Shown here: positions 10,191 to 18,983 of the stretch, piece after piece
Layout: each line of letters begins with the position of its first letter
How positions within the stretch are numbered: the stretch's first letter is position 1
Source of the DNA: Chitinophagales bacterium
Lineage (GTDB): Bacteria; Bacteroidota; Bacteroidia; Chitinophagales; Saprospiraceae
Direction: 5' to 3'
NCBI GenBank assembly: GCA_022360175.1
Contig: JAKSDI010000065.1
Coordinates: forward strand, 1 to 59,089
Length of the DNA: 59,089 nt
Notes under the pieces: model-generated
The model's database searches: none
What the model saw: the letters and a program-made list of their open reading frames with translations, nothing else
What the model was told of the DNA's origin: nothing
Program-made: the position numbers and the translations under genes

Positions 10191-11572
10191 TATACCATAT
10201 TCTCAGGGCGTACCCATTCATCAAATTGTTCCGCAGTAAGTAGTCCCAATTCAATAGCTACTTCTTTAAGCGTCTTATCTTCTTTGTAAGCTTTTTTGGC
10301 AATTGTAGCGGCATTATCGTATCCGATATGCGTATTTAATGCCGTCACCAACATTAGTGAGTTATTGAGATTTTCTTTGATACGATTATAGTTAGGTTCA
10401 ATTCCTACTGCACAATTGCTATTAAAGCTTTGACAAGCATCTCCAATCAGGCGGGCAGAATGCAGGAAGTTGTATATCATCATTGGCTTAAAAACATTCA
10501 ACTCGAAATGCCCTGTCATACCACCTACATTAATCGCAACATCATTGCCCATCACCTGAGCCATTGCCATTGTTAGTGCTTCCGATTGAGTAGGATTTAC
10601 CTTACCTGGCATAATAGAAGAGCCCGGCTCATTAGCAGGAATCAACAACTCCCCAATACCACAACGAGGCCCTGATGCCAGCATACGAATATCATTACCT
10701 ATCTTCATCAAAGATACCGCTACTGTTTTCAAAGCTCCATGTGCTTCCACTATTGCATCATGTGCAGCTAATGCTTCAAATTTATTTTCAGCAGATACAA
10801 ATGGAAGCCCTGACAGTTTAGCTATATGAGCAGCCACATTTTCTGCATAGCCTTCAGGCGTATTAAGTCCAGTACCTACAGCAGTACCACCCAATGCCAA
10901 TTCTGCCAGGTGTGGCAACGTATTTTTTATAGCTCTGATACCATGATCCAGTTGACTAACATAGCCTGATAATTCTTGTCCCACGGTTACGGGAGTAGCA
11001 TCCATGAAATGGGTGCGGCCTATCTTTACAATATCCTTGAAAGCTTCAGATTTCTCCTTTAGCGTATCGCGCAATGCTTCCAGGCCTGGTATAGTAGTTT
11101 CAAGAACCATTTTATAGGCTGCAATATGCATCGCAGTAGGGAAAGTATCATTAGAGGATTGGGACTTATTTACATCATCATTAGGATGTAAAAATTTCTT
11201 TTCATCTGTTAATGCACCACCTTTTATCACGTGTCCTCTATTGGCTACCACCTCATTAACATTCATATTTGATTGTGTGCCCGAGCCCGTTTGCCATACT
11301 ACCAAAGGAAATTGATCATCTAGTTTTCCCACTAGAATTTCATCACATACCTGAGCAATAAGTGTTGCTTTCTCTTCTGCTAATACTCCTGCTTCCTGGT
11401 TGGTATATGCTGCTGCCTTTTTCAGAATTGCGAAAGCACGTATGATCTCTATCGGCATGCGGTTATCCGCAATTTTGAAGTTTTCAGAAGATCTTTGAGT
11501 TTGTGCTCCCCAGTACTTATCAGCTGGTACGTCTACGTAACCTATGCTATCTTTTTCCTTTCTGTATTCCAT
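10190..11572 (-). CDS. fumC: Class II fumarate hydratase
   Basis: Reversible hydration of fumarate to malate in the TCA cycle, by an oxygen-stable iron-free tetramer. The 460 residues match FumC length. The family signature [13 protein letters not shown] is near residue 315, with the flexible-loop serine; the proton-shuttle histidine region [16 protein letters not shown] and the [13 protein letters not shown] box are present. It is separated from aspartase by the [10 protein letters not shown] context and overall FumC-like sequence. It starts ATG 11572, diverges from sod across a 257-bp gap, and overlaps gntK by one base, an unusual partner for a TCA enzyme. Confidence 0.95.
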   Translation of the reverse strand: MEYRKEKDSIGYVDVPADKYWGAQTQRSSENFKIADNRMPIEIIRAFAILKKAAAYTNQEAGVLAEEKATLIAQVCDEILVGKLDDQFPLVVWQTGSGTQSNMNVNEVVANRGHVIKGGALTDEKKFLHPNDDVNKSQSSNDTFPTAMHIAAYKMVLETTIPGLEALRDTLKEKSEAFKDIVKIGRTHFMDATPVTVGQELSGYVSQLDHGIRAIKNTLPHLAELALGGTAVGTGLNTPEGYAENVAAHIAKLSGLPFVSAENKFEALAAHDAIVEAHGALKTVAVSLMKIGNDIRMLASGPRCGIGELLIPANEPGSSIMPGKVNPTQSEALTMAMAQVMGNDVAINVGGMTGHFELNVFKPMMIYNFLHSARLIGDACQSFNSNCAVGIEPNYNRIKENLNNSLMLVTALNTHIGYDNAATIAKKAYKEDKTLKEVAIELGLLTAEQFDEWVRPENMV

Positions 11573-11654
11573 GGAATATATTATAGATTTTAAATTCTTT
11601 TACGATCGTAAAAGCCTGGCCCTCTTGAAAAAAAGCCCTTTATTATAATCACCG

Positions 11655-11662
11655 CAAAGGTA
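11655..11662 (-). promoter_or_regulatory. Possible -7 box for fumC-gntK
   Basis: On the minus strand this reads TACCTTTG, matching the Bacteroidota -7 consensus TAnnTTTG, about 83 bases upstream of the fumC ATG. No clear -33 TTTG lies at the expected distance, so support is partial. Confidence 0.35.
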
Positions 11663-11762
11663 CAGAAAGTTGTATAATTGTATAGTCGATAATATAAAAA
11701 TCGCCTACCCTGACTAAAGCCTAAACTAATTGAATCCACTTGTGTTTAAATGGTAAAATTTA

Positions 11763-11787
11763 CTCTCTGGAGTTTTAAATCAGAGAG
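11763..11787 (+). promoter_or_regulatory. Hairpin in the sod leader
   Basis: CTCTCTG pairs perfectly with CAGAGAG around an 11-base loop, ending 42 bases before the sod start codon. It could be a 5' UTR hairpin or an operator; nothing in the sequence decides which. Confidence 0.3.
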
Positions 11788-11829
11788 CAACCACTTTAGA
11801 CAAAATATTAGTAATTAAAAAACCACACT

Positions 11830-12462
11830 ATGTCGTTTAAACTTCCCGAACTACCTTACGCCTACGATGCGCTTGAGCCAAACATTGATGCCCGCACGAT
11901 GGAAATCCACCACACAAAGCACCATGCAGGTTACACAAAGAAGCTAAATGCTGCTATTGAAGGAACAGATATAGCAAATGCCAGTATCAAAGATATTCTA
12001 GCGAATGTATCCCAATATTCTACTGCTGTTAGAAATAATGGTGGAGGATACTACAATCACAAACTATTCTGGGAGGTTATGTCTCCAGATGGAGGTGGTG
12101 AACCTTCTGAGCGTATGAATATTCATAAAGCAATCATGCGTGATTTTGGTTCTTTCGAAAATTTCAAAGATGAATTTGCGAAAGCAGCTGCTACCCGTTT
12201 TGGTTCTGGTTGGGCTTGGCTTTGTGTAGATAAAGATGATAAGTTATTCGTTACTTCTACACCTAATCAGGATAATCCATTAATGGATGTTGTTGATGCT
12301 GAGGGTACTCCTATCCTTGGCCTTGATGTATGGGAACATGCTTACTATTTGAATTATCAAAACCGCCGTCCTGACTACATCGAAGCTTTTTTCAATGTAA
12401 TCAACTGGCATAAGGTAACAGAAAATTATAATGACGCTAATGAAGGTGCTTCTTCATTCTAG
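11830..12462 (+). CDS. sodA: Superoxide dismutase, Fe/Mn family (Mn-type residues)
   Basis: Converts superoxide to peroxide and oxygen in the cytoplasm; no signal peptide. The 210 residues are normal for the family. Metal ligands are visible as H27 (MEIHHTKHH), H77 (YYNHKLFW), D166 and H170 (DVWEHAYY). Gly73 and Gln147 (TPNQDNPLM) are the pair usually seen in Mn enzymes rather than Fe enzymes, but cambialistic activity cannot be excluded. It is monocistronic: a strong terminator follows 25 bases after the stop. Confidence 0.95.
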   Translation: MSFKLPELPYAYDALEPNIDARTMEIHHTKHHAGYTKKLNAAIEGTDIANASIKDILANVSQYSTAVRNNGGGYYNHKLFWEVMSPDGGGEPSERMNIHKAIMRDFGSFENFKDEFAKAAATRFGSGWAWLCVDKDDKLFVTSTPNQDNPLMDVVDAEGTPILGLDVWEHAYYLNYQNRRPDYIEAFFNVINWHKVTENYNDANEGASSF

Positions 12463-12487
12463 TCAAAAGGAATAGAATTTTTAGCGT

Positions 12488-12524
12488 AAAAAGGGGAATT
12501 ACCGTAAAAAGTAATTCCCTTTTT
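12488..12524. terminator. Terminator after sod
   Basis: The stem AAAGGGGAATTAC / GTAATTCCCTTTTT with a short loop and trailing T run lies directly downstream of the superoxide dismutase stop codon. A tracts on the 5' side allow use in both directions. Confidence 0.85.
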
Positions 12525-12581
12525 CTTTGCTGGCATTGAAGCCAATGTTGATAAAAAGTCGCTGATGATGCATTTCACTTG

Positions 12582-12612
12582 TTGCGGAGCGTTGGTAATA
12601 ATTGTATATTTG
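12582..12612 (+). promoter_or_regulatory. Putative Bacteroidota-type promoter of a small transcript
   Basis: TTG (12582-12584), a 20-base spacer, then TATATTTG (12605-12612), which matches the -7 consensus TAnnTTTG. The predicted start of transcription, about 12618, coincides with the first base of a closing stem of the structured region downstream. Confidence 0.5.
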
Positions 12613-12616
12613 TGCA

Positions 12617-12746
12617 AAGTTTTTTGACAAACATGCTTTGGGTGGAAGCCTTATGAAATAGAGAACACTATCAAAAGAACAGCTTTTGGCCAATCCACCC
12701 TCATGAGAAGGATGGCTATTTATTTAAATTTCTCAAAAAAAACTTT
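12617..12746 (+). ncRNA. Candidate structured RNA or leader of unknown class
   Basis: The ends pair: AAAGTTTTTTGA (12617-12628) with TCAAAAAAAACTTT (12733-12746). Inside, GGGTGGA (12640-12646) pairs with TCCACCC (12694-12700), and ATAG/CTAT form a smaller hairpin. It begins where the upstream promoter box predicts and ends just before a 23-codon ORF that has its own terminator. It may be a free small RNA or a regulatory leader of that ORF. I do not recognise a known family; a 6S-like role cannot be judged from sequence alone. Confidence 0.35.
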
Positions 12747-12751
12747 ATCCC

Positions 12752-12823
12752 ATGATCATTCTAGGCATTCTTCTATTAATCCTTCTTTTCTTCAATTTTG
12801 ATTTGTTGAAAGAAGCGTTTTAG
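12752..12823 (+). CDS. Possible 23-residue hydrophobic micropeptide
   Basis: ATG 12752 to TAG 12821 encodes a peptide starting MIILGILLLILLFFNFDLL and ending in a short charged tail (KEAF). It could be a single-span membrane micropeptide. It sits between a candidate promoter/structured leader and a strong terminator 17 bases downstream, the layout of an independent tiny gene. No clear Shine-Dalgarno sequence is visible, which is usual in Bacteroidota. No homologue is known to me, and chance cannot be ruled out. Confidence 0.35.
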   Translation: MIILGILLLILLFFNFDLLKEAF

Positions 12824-12840
12824 AAACTAAATCCAAAAGA

Positions 12841-12886
12841 AAAAAAACTCGCCTTCCAAAGCATATGCCGGATGGCGAGTTTTTTT
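12841..12886 (+). terminator. Terminator of the small transcript
   Basis: AAAAAAACTCGCC pairs with GGCGAGTTTTTTT, extended inside by TTCC/GGAT, with a T7 tail. It is too far from sod, which has its own terminator, so it argues that something is transcribed between 12525 and 12840. Confidence 0.8.
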
Positions 12887-12907
12887 GTTTTACCTCTAAG
12901 CATAAAA

Positions 12908-12976
12908 ATTCCCGTTCCAGCGAACCGAAACGGGAATCCCTTAAAAAGTAGTTTTGTATTACAATAATACTACTTT
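12908..12976. repeat. Two adjacent hairpins upstream of proA
   Basis: First hairpin: ATTCCCGTT (12908-12916) with AACGGGAAT (12929-12937); read on the minus strand it is followed by TTTTTAT, so it could terminate minus-strand RNA. Second: AAAGTAGT (12945-12952) with ACTACTTT (12969-12976). Together with the terminator at 12841-12886 they form three hairpins in 136 bases. The rest of 12977-13110 shows nothing I can name. Confidence 0.45.
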
Positions 12977-13110
12977 AATGCCCCTTCCGCAAGATTCTCC
13001 AATAAGTTTCCTTAAAAATTCATCTATTTCCTTTCTATTTGTATAGATTTATAATTTCATATGCCGCCCTAACCTGCACTACTAAATAGTAATTTTAAAC
13101 AAGTATCATT

Positions 13111-14382
13111 ATGTCAACTATTACTATAGACAAGCAGGCTATTATTAAAGCATTGGAACAAACTCGGGACGCAAGCCGCAAATTAGTATTGTTGGAAGAG
13201 TCTACGATCAATGAAATGCTGGAAGAACTAGCTGATCTTACAGTTGCAAGAACAGATTTTCTCCTACAAGCTAACCAACAGGACCTGGATCGTATGGACC
13301 CTTCTAATCCTAAATACGATCGATTACTTTTAAATGCTGATAGATTAAAAGGTATTGCCGGAGATATACGAAAAGTAGCACAACTTCCTTCTCCACTCAA
13401 TATAAAATTAGAAGGCCGTACGCTTCCCAACGGATTGCTACTCGAAAAACGCAGCGTTCCAATGGGAGTCATAGGCATCATCTTCGAATCTCGTCCTAAT
13501 GTGACTTTTGATGTCTTTTCTCTTTGCTTGAAATCTGGCAATGCTGCTGTATTAAAAGGAAGCAGAGATGCTCATTTTTCTAATCTTGCTATAAAAGCAT
13601 TGATTGATGAGGTAGTAAATAAAAGAGGGCTAGCAGGTGTTTGTTATCTTGCCCCTAGTGTCCGTGAAGCACTACCCATTATTCTAAATGCGGTTGGATA
13701 TATCGATATAGCAATACCAAGAGGTAGCCAGGGTTTAATCGATTTTGTAAGAAAAAACGCAAAAATACCTGTTATCGAAACGGGAGCAGGAATAGTACAT
13801 ACTTATTATGATAAATCGGCAAATCTGGAAAAGGGTAAAAATATTATTACCAATGCAAAGGCTCGACGCGTAAGCGTATGCAATGCTCTTGACTGCCTGA
13901 TTATTCATGAAGAACGGCTTGCTGATCTTCCCACATTGGTAAAAGACCTGGGATCACAACATCAGTGTATCATTTATGCTGATCAAGCTTCCACTGTTGC
14001 CCTAAAAGATCACTACCCTGCAGAACTTTTACACCCTGCCAATGAAACTTCCTTTGGAACGGAGTTTCTTTCCATGAAAATGTCCATTAAAACAGTAAAA
14101 AAACTGGAGGAAGCGTTTGATCATATTGCTCGTTACAGCTCAAAACACAGCGAAGCTATTATCACTGAAAATGATGAAGTAGCCCAACAGTTCCTGAAAC
14201 GGGTAGATGCTGCTGTTGTTTATGTCAACACTTCTACTGCATTTACTGATGGAGCACAATTCGGGTTGGGAGCTGAAATAGGCATCAGTACACAAAAACT
14301 ACATGCTCGAGGGCCTATGGCATTAAGAGAATTGACCAGTTATAAGTGGGTGGTTAAAGGGGATGGACAGGTGAGGAGTTAG
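13111..14382 (+). CDS. proA: Glutamate-5-semialdehyde dehydrogenase (gamma-glutamyl phosphate reductase)
   Basis: Second step of proline synthesis: NADPH reduction of gamma-glutamyl phosphate to glutamate semialdehyde in the cytoplasm. The 423 residues match ProA. Recognisable segments are [43 protein letters not shown] and the catalytic cysteine region [16 protein letters not shown]. The C-terminal [20 protein letters not shown] is also diagnostic. proB is not adjacent in this window, so proA appears to be separately placed here. Confidence 0.95.
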   Translation: MSTITIDKQAIIKALEQTRDASRKLVLLEESTINEMLEELADLTVARTDFLLQANQQDLDRMDPSNPKYDRLLLNADRLKGIAGDIRKVAQLPSPLNIKLEGRTLPNGLLLEKRSVPMGVIGIIFESRPNVTFDVFSLCLKSGNAAVLKGSRDAHFSNLAIKALIDEVVNKRGLAGVCYLAPSVREALPIILNAVGYIDIAIPRGSQGLIDFVRKNAKIPVIETGAGIVHTYYDKSANLEKGKNIITNAKARRVSVCNALDCLIIHEERLADLPTLVKDLGSQHQCIIYADQASTVALKDHYPAELLHPANETSFGTEFLSMKMSIKTVKKLEEAFDHIARYSSKHSEAIITENDEVAQQFLKRVDAAVVYVNTSTAFTDGAQFGLGAEIGISTQKLHARGPMALRELTSYKWVVKGDGQVRS

Positions 14383-14470
14383 GAGAGATGTATTTCAGGA
14401 CAAGACAAGTTTAGGTTGGTTTAGGAGAAGGTTTAGAATGTTTAATGGAGGTTTGAGGTGTACAGACAGG

Positions 14471-14583
14471 TGATACTCCAACTACGCTTATTAGCTCCGT
14501 CGAGTGATTGGCGATGTCCCAACTACGCTGATCAGCTACGTTGGGCAAAGGGTGAGTGGTGAGTGGTGAGTGGTGAGTGGTGA
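14471..14583. repeat. Paired short hairpins followed by a GGTGAGT heptamer tract
   Basis: Two related units, 14471-14512 and 14513-14550, each carry an actacgct...agct(a/c)cgt hairpin (second: CCCAAC...GTTGGG). They run into 4.7 perfect tandem copies of GGTGAGT (14551-14583). A third copy of the hairpin with compensatory changes lies at 37557-37602, again beside GTGATTA heptamers. The rest of the proA-atpG gap shows only the atp terminator. Confidence 0.75.
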
Positions 14584-14785
14584 AACAACTTTGCTTGTAG
14601 CTATTTAGATGAAAAATGATGCGATAATATTGTAGTGCAGGTTATAACTTTAGCAATCCGCTCTTATAATCGAAGCTGTTGGAAGTAAGATTCGTCGGTG
14701 CTGTATTTTCGTGGGTTGGTGGGACCTGGATCTACTGGAATTAAAGTATCAGGCTGCCGATCTGGAGATCAGTGGTACGTGTTAA

Positions 14786-14823
14786 AAAAAATGCACCGCC
14801 CTATGACAGGACGATGCATTTTT
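14786..14823 (-). terminator. Terminator of the atp operon
   Basis: AAAAATGCA (14786-14794) pairs with TGCATTTTT (14815-14823). It lies 21 bases past the atpG stop codon, with T runs available in both directions, so it may also stop read-through from proA. Confidence 0.75.
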
Positions 14824-14844
14824 CCGTTCAAACAAAAATATATA

Positions 14845-15735
14845 TTAGCCGTTTTCAAGAGCAGCTGCACCACCAACGATTTCAAGAATTTCATTGGTAA
14901 TTGCTTCCTGACGGGCTTTGTTATACATGATTTTCAGATCACGTAGCAATTCGTTAGCATTCTCTGATGCTTTATCCATAGCTGTCATTCGGGCACCATG
15001 CTCAGAAGCATGAGTATCTAGTAGATACTTCTGGAACTGAGTTTGCAAAATGGTAGGTACCAGGTATTCTAACAATGAAGTCTGATCTGGCTCGAAAATG
15101 TAATCCGCTACTGTATTATCATTTTCGTCCTTTTCAATTTTTGGTACCGGCAAGAACTGATCAGTAATAGTGTACTGAGTACCAGCATTTTTAAACTTAC
15201 CGTAGGCTACAGATACTGCATCATAGCGGCCTTCCTCAAAAGCTTTGATCAGCATACGAGGCACCTTAGCTACATTATCAAAGCTAAGATCATTGAACAG
15301 GTCCATGTAATCTGTATTGAAATTTACACCGCTAACACGTCGGCGTAGGTATTCATATCCTTTCTTACCTATACAAAGGACATCCAGATTACCCTGTGCT
15401 TTTACATCCGCGAATTTGGTTTCCATTGCTTCAAGAGCAGACTTGGATACGTTGGTATTGAACGCACCACAAAGACCGCGATTAGAAGTAACTACTACCA
15501 GGCATGCTCTCTTGATTTCGCGTTCTTCCCCTAATGATGTTTGAGCATCTCCTTCCAGGTTAGAGAGGATATTACTCAACATTACATTCAGGCGGTCGGC
15601 ATATGGGCGCAGGCTGATGATGGCATCCTGTGCACGACGCAGCTTAGCGGCAGATACCATTTTCATAGCTTTAGTAATCTGCTGCGTATTTTTTACCGAC
15701 TTGATTCGATCACGAACCTCTTTTAAGTTGGCCAT
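14845..15735 (-). CDS. atpG: ATP synthase F1 subunit gamma
   Basis: The central rotor stalk that couples c-ring rotation to catalysis in F1. The 296 residues include the N-terminal helix (MANLKEVRDRIKSVKNTQQITKAMKMVSAAKLRRAQ) and the C-terminal helix (TAMDKASENANELLRDLKIMYNKARQEAITNEILEIVGGAAAL), both highly conserved. It is the last gene of atpBEFHAG, 81 bases after atpA, and is followed by a terminator. The usual downstream partners atpD and atpC are absent here. Confidence 0.96.
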   Translation of the reverse strand: MANLKEVRDRIKSVKNTQQITKAMKMVSAAKLRRAQDAIISLRPYADRLNVMLSNILSNLEGDAQTSLGEEREIKRACLVVVTSNRGLCGAFNTNVSKSALEAMETKFADVKAQGNLDVLCIGKKGYEYLRRRVSGVNFNTDYMDLFNDLSFDNVAKVPRMLIKAFEEGRYDAVSVAYGKFKNAGTQYTITDQFLPVPKIEKDENDNTVADYIFEPDQTSLLEYLVPTILQTQFQKYLLDTHASEHGARMTAMDKASENANELLRDLKIMYNKARQEAITNEILEIVGGAAALENG

Positions 15736-15816
15736 TTAGACGCTATTTTATTTCCAGCAGGTTTAACTGCTAATAATATCAAAAGTTAAAAAGGCTAAAA
15801 CTGTTTTCAGTACTAC

Positions 15817-17418
15817 TTATGAGTACTGAGAAGACAATTCTTTAGCCAATGCCTCTACTTTATCAGTTGCATCCTTATCCAGTTTACCAGACTTAAATGT
15901 GTCTAATACTTCAGGATGCTTTTGTGCTAGAGTTGTCAGGAACACTTCTTCAAATTCCTTCACTTTATTCACAGGCACATTTCTCAATAAGCCTTTTGTT
16001 CCTAGGTAAATGATAGCTACCTGCTTTTCTACAGGAGCCGGAGAATACTGAGGCTGCTTCAGGATTTCCACGTTGCGCTGACCCTTATCAAGTACTGCTT
16101 TAGTAGCAGCATCCAGGTCAGAACCAAACTTAGCAAATGCTTCTAGCTCACGGTACTGAGCCTGGTCAAGCTTCAATGTACCAGATACTTTCTTCATTGA
16201 CTTGATCTGAGCAGAACCACCCACACGTGATACGGAGATACCTACGTTAATTGCTGGACGTACACCTGCGTTAAACAAGTTTGATTCCAGGAATATCTGA
16301 CCATCAGTAATAGAAATCACGTTGGTTGGAATATATGCAGAAACGTCACCCGCCTGTGTTTCAATAATAGGAAGAGCAGTCAGAGAACCGCCACCCTTGA
16401 TAATAGAGTTGCCTTTCTCATCTTTTGCTTCCTTCAAAGATTCAGGAAGGTCGTTCATATTGCGAGCAATATCATCGTTGTTGATGATTTTCGCTGCACG
16501 TTCCAGTAGACGAGAGTGTAGGTAGAATACATCACCTGGGTATGCCTCACGTCCTGGAGGGCGACGAAGAAGTAGTGATACCTCACGATAAGCAACTGCC
16601 TGCTTAGAAAGATCATCATAAATGATCAATGCCGGACGGCCTGTATCACGGAAATACTCACCGATAGCAGCACCTGCGAATGGTGCGTAGAACTGAAGTG
16701 GTGCAGGATCGGCAGCAGAAGCAGAAACGATTACAGTGTAATCCATTGCTCCATTATCTTCCAATGTTTTAGCCACGTTTGCTACTGTAGAAGCTTTCTG
16801 TCCAGAAGCTACATAAATACAGTAAACAGGCTCACCACGATCATAAAATTCGCGCTGGTTGATAATAGTATCAATTGCAATAGCTGTCTTACCTGTCTGG
16901 CGGTCACCAATGATCAACTCACGCTGTCCACGACCGATAGGAATCATAGAGTCAATCGCCTTGATACCAGTTTGTAGTGGTTCGTTTACTGGCTGACGGT
17001 AAATAACACCAGGTGCTTTACGCTCTAGTGGCATTTCATAAGTCTTACCAGCAATTTCACCTTTACCATCGATAGGATCACCCAGTGGGTTTACTACACG
17101 GCCTACAAAACCTTCACCAACGTTGATAGAAGCAATACGGCTAGTACGGTGTACGCGAGAACCTTCACGAATACCATCGCCAGGCCCCATCAATACTACC
17201 CCTACGTTGTCTTCCTCAAGGTTCAGTACGATAGCCTGAACACCTGTTTCAAATTCTACCAGTTCACCAGCCTGAGCGCTATTCAGGCCATAAACACGTG
17301 CGATACCGTCACCAACTTGAAGTACAGTTCCATACTCTTCCAGCTCAGTAGTAGAGCTAAAGCCGGATAATTGTTGTTTCAGTATTGCTGATATTTCATC
17401 AGGTTTTACATCAACCAT
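15817..17418 (-). CDS. atpA: ATP synthase F1 subunit alpha
   Basis: Non-catalytic nucleotide-binding subunit of the F1 hexamer. The 533 residues contain the P-loop GDRQTGKT at 171-178, the family signature around [17 protein letters not shown] with the arginine that reaches into the catalytic site, and the [13 protein letters not shown]-type strand region. Length is slightly above the usual ~510 because of a short insert ([15 protein letters not shown]) near residues 318-332. It lies between atpH and atpG with gaps of 55 and 81 bases, consistent with one operon. Confidence 0.97.
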   Translation of the reverse strand: MVDVKPDEISAILKQQLSGFSSTTELEEYGTVLQVGDGIARVYGLNSAQAGELVEFETGVQAIVLNLEEDNVGVVLMGPGDGIREGSRVHRTSRIASINVGEGFVGRVVNPLGDPIDGKGEIAGKTYEMPLERKAPGVIYRQPVNEPLQTGIKAIDSMIPIGRGQRELIIGDRQTGKTAIAIDTIINQREFYDRGEPVYCIYVASGQKASTVANVAKTLEDNGAMDYTVIVSASAADPAPLQFYAPFAGAAIGEYFRDTGRPALIIYDDLSKQAVAYREVSLLLRRPPGREAYPGDVFYLHSRLLERAAKIINNDDIARNMNDLPESLKEAKDEKGNSIIKGGGSLTALPIIETQAGDVSAYIPTNVISITDGQIFLESNLFNAGVRPAINVGISVSRVGGSAQIKSMKKVSGTLKLDQAQYRELEAFAKFGSDLDAATKAVLDKGQRNVEILKQPQYSPAPVEKQVAIIYLGTKGLLRNVPVNKVKEFEEVFLTTLAQKHPEVLDTFKSGKLDKDATDKVEALAKELSSQYS

Positions 17419-17473
17419 ATCTTGAAATTTTTATCGCTGCTATTGCAGCTTTTTTGTTTGAACGGATTGTTAA

Positions 17474-18040
17474 TTACTTTGAGACCTTAGAAACGTATAG
17501 GTTATTTCTAAAGTCACGCTTTAATTCTTCCAGCTTATTAGCGACGCTGGCATCGTATATTTTATCTTCTAGCTCGATCACAAAACCACCGATCAACTCA
17601 GGGTCTACGGCTGTTTTGATTTCCACATGTTCATCCGTCATTTTGCTTTCTTCCAGCTTCTTACGGATTGCTTCCACTGCATCTGCCGTCAAGGCTTCTG
17701 CGGTTGTTAATTTAACAGTGGAGATGTGTTTGATCTTTTTATATTGATCGAGGTATTCGTCTGCAATTTCTGGCATATATGCTTCCCTTCCCTTAGTGGT
17801 TAGGATATTGAGGAAAGCCAATGTCATTTCATTGAACTTGCCTTCAAATAATGCTTTGAATACCTGCTTCTTTTTGTCAACACTGACAATAGGGCTTTTC
17901 AGCAACAAATAGAGGTCGCGATTGGCCAATGCCCCTTGAAAGGACTTGATATCCTCGGTGATATCCTCCAATTTGTTTTGCTCATTTGCCAACTCAATCA
18001 GTGATTTGGCATATCGGGAAGCAATTCTGTGTACAGACAT
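17474..18040 (-). CDS. atpH: ATP synthase F1 subunit delta
   Basis: Peripheral-stalk subunit joining F1 to subunit b. The 188 residues start with the typical ASRYAKSLIELANEQNKLEDI and end with the conserved ELIGGFVIELEDKIYDASVANKLEELK motif of delta/OSCP. It follows atpF by 46 bases and precedes atpA by 55, in standard order. Confidence 0.94.
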   Translation of the reverse strand: MSVHRIASRYAKSLIELANEQNKLEDITEDIKSFQGALANRDLYLLLKSPIVSVDKKKQVFKALFEGKFNEMTLAFLNILTTKGREAYMPEIADEYLDQYKKIKHISTVKLTTAEALTADAVEAIRKKLEESKMTDEHVEIKTAVDPELIGGFVIELEDKIYDASVANKLEELKRDFRNNLYVSKVSK

Positions 18041-18086
18041 AATTACCTACGATTAATAATGATAGAAGCGATTGCTTCTCTTCTTT

Positions 18087-18608
18087 TTAATTCAACTTAA
18101 TTTCGTCTACCAGGGTATTTACAAACTTCTCCTGGTTGGCATCTCCTTTAAGCTCTTTACGAAGCACTTTTTCTGCAACCTCAATAGCAAGAAGGCCTAC
18201 CTGATTTTTCAGGTCAGTCATAGCTGCCAGGCGTTGCTGCTCGATCTCTGTCTTAGCACTAGCAACGATCTTCTGTGCTTCTTCTTTTGCTTTGGTTTTT
18301 GCTTCGTTGACGATAGCGTCCTTAGCTTCTTTCGCCTCTTTAAGTATTTTGGCTCTTTCTTCCTGCGCTTCTTTGATCAAAGCTTCATTTTCAGCTTTCA
18401 GATTAGACATCTCTTCACGTGCCTTACGAGCTTCATCCAAAGAACCTTGGATATCATCTTCACGCTTTTTCAGTGCCTTCTGAATTGGCTTAAAAGCCAT
18501 AGTACCAAGGATACCCCAAACAAGGATGAATACCAAGGCTGTCCAGAAAATAAGACCTGGATCCGGTTTGATTACAGAAAAGTCTGCCAGAAACAATACT
18601 TCAGTCAT
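18087..18608 (-). CDS. atpF: ATP synthase Fo subunit b
   Basis: Peripheral stalk: one N-terminal membrane helix (about residues 18-40, PGLIFWTALVFILVWGILG) followed by a long charged coiled coil to the end. The 173 residues are normal for bacterial b. Its place between atpE and atpH in a standard Fo-F1 order confirms the call. Confidence 0.94.
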   Translation of the reverse strand: MTEVLFLADFSVIKPDPGLIFWTALVFILVWGILGTMAFKPIQKALKKREDDIQGSLDEARKAREEMSNLKAENEALIKEAQEERAKILKEAKEAKDAIVNEAKTKAKEEAQKIVASAKTEIEQQRLAAMTDLKNQVGLLAIEVAEKVLRKELKGDANQEKFVNTLVDEIKLN

Positions 18609-18719
18609 GATAAATATCTTGAGTTAGTTTTTTTCGACTGGAGAGGGGTGGCACCGAAACAGCCAACCGCTGTCAGTATTGCCACCCTTTCTCATTTCGT
18701 TTTGGTGCAAAAGCCTTGA

Positions 18720-18929
<210 letters not shown>

Positions 18930-18983
18930 TTATGAATTAAAAAATAAAGTCGTTTTCAATATAAATTGACAAACACACTACTT

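Noticed and set aside
12499-12693. 64-codon minus-strand frame
   Set aside because: It overlaps the sod terminator region and the structured RNA candidate, has no motif and no promoter.
14551-14583. Heptamer tandem repeat considered as a CRISPR-like array
   Set aside because: The units are 7 bases without spacers; it is a microsatellite-type tract.
14383-14844. Search for a tRNA or other stable RNA in the proA-atpG gap
   Set aside because: No cloverleaf arms or conserved GTTC loop found; only the repeats and the atp terminator are present.
14698-14946. 82-codon plus-strand frame
   Set aside because: It runs into the antisense of atpG through the atp terminator, and shows no family pattern.
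18072-18719. 215-codon plus-strand frame
   Set aside because: It is the complement of atpF and its flanks; Phe/Cys-rich translation results from reading Lys/Glu codons of the b-subunit coiled coil backwards.
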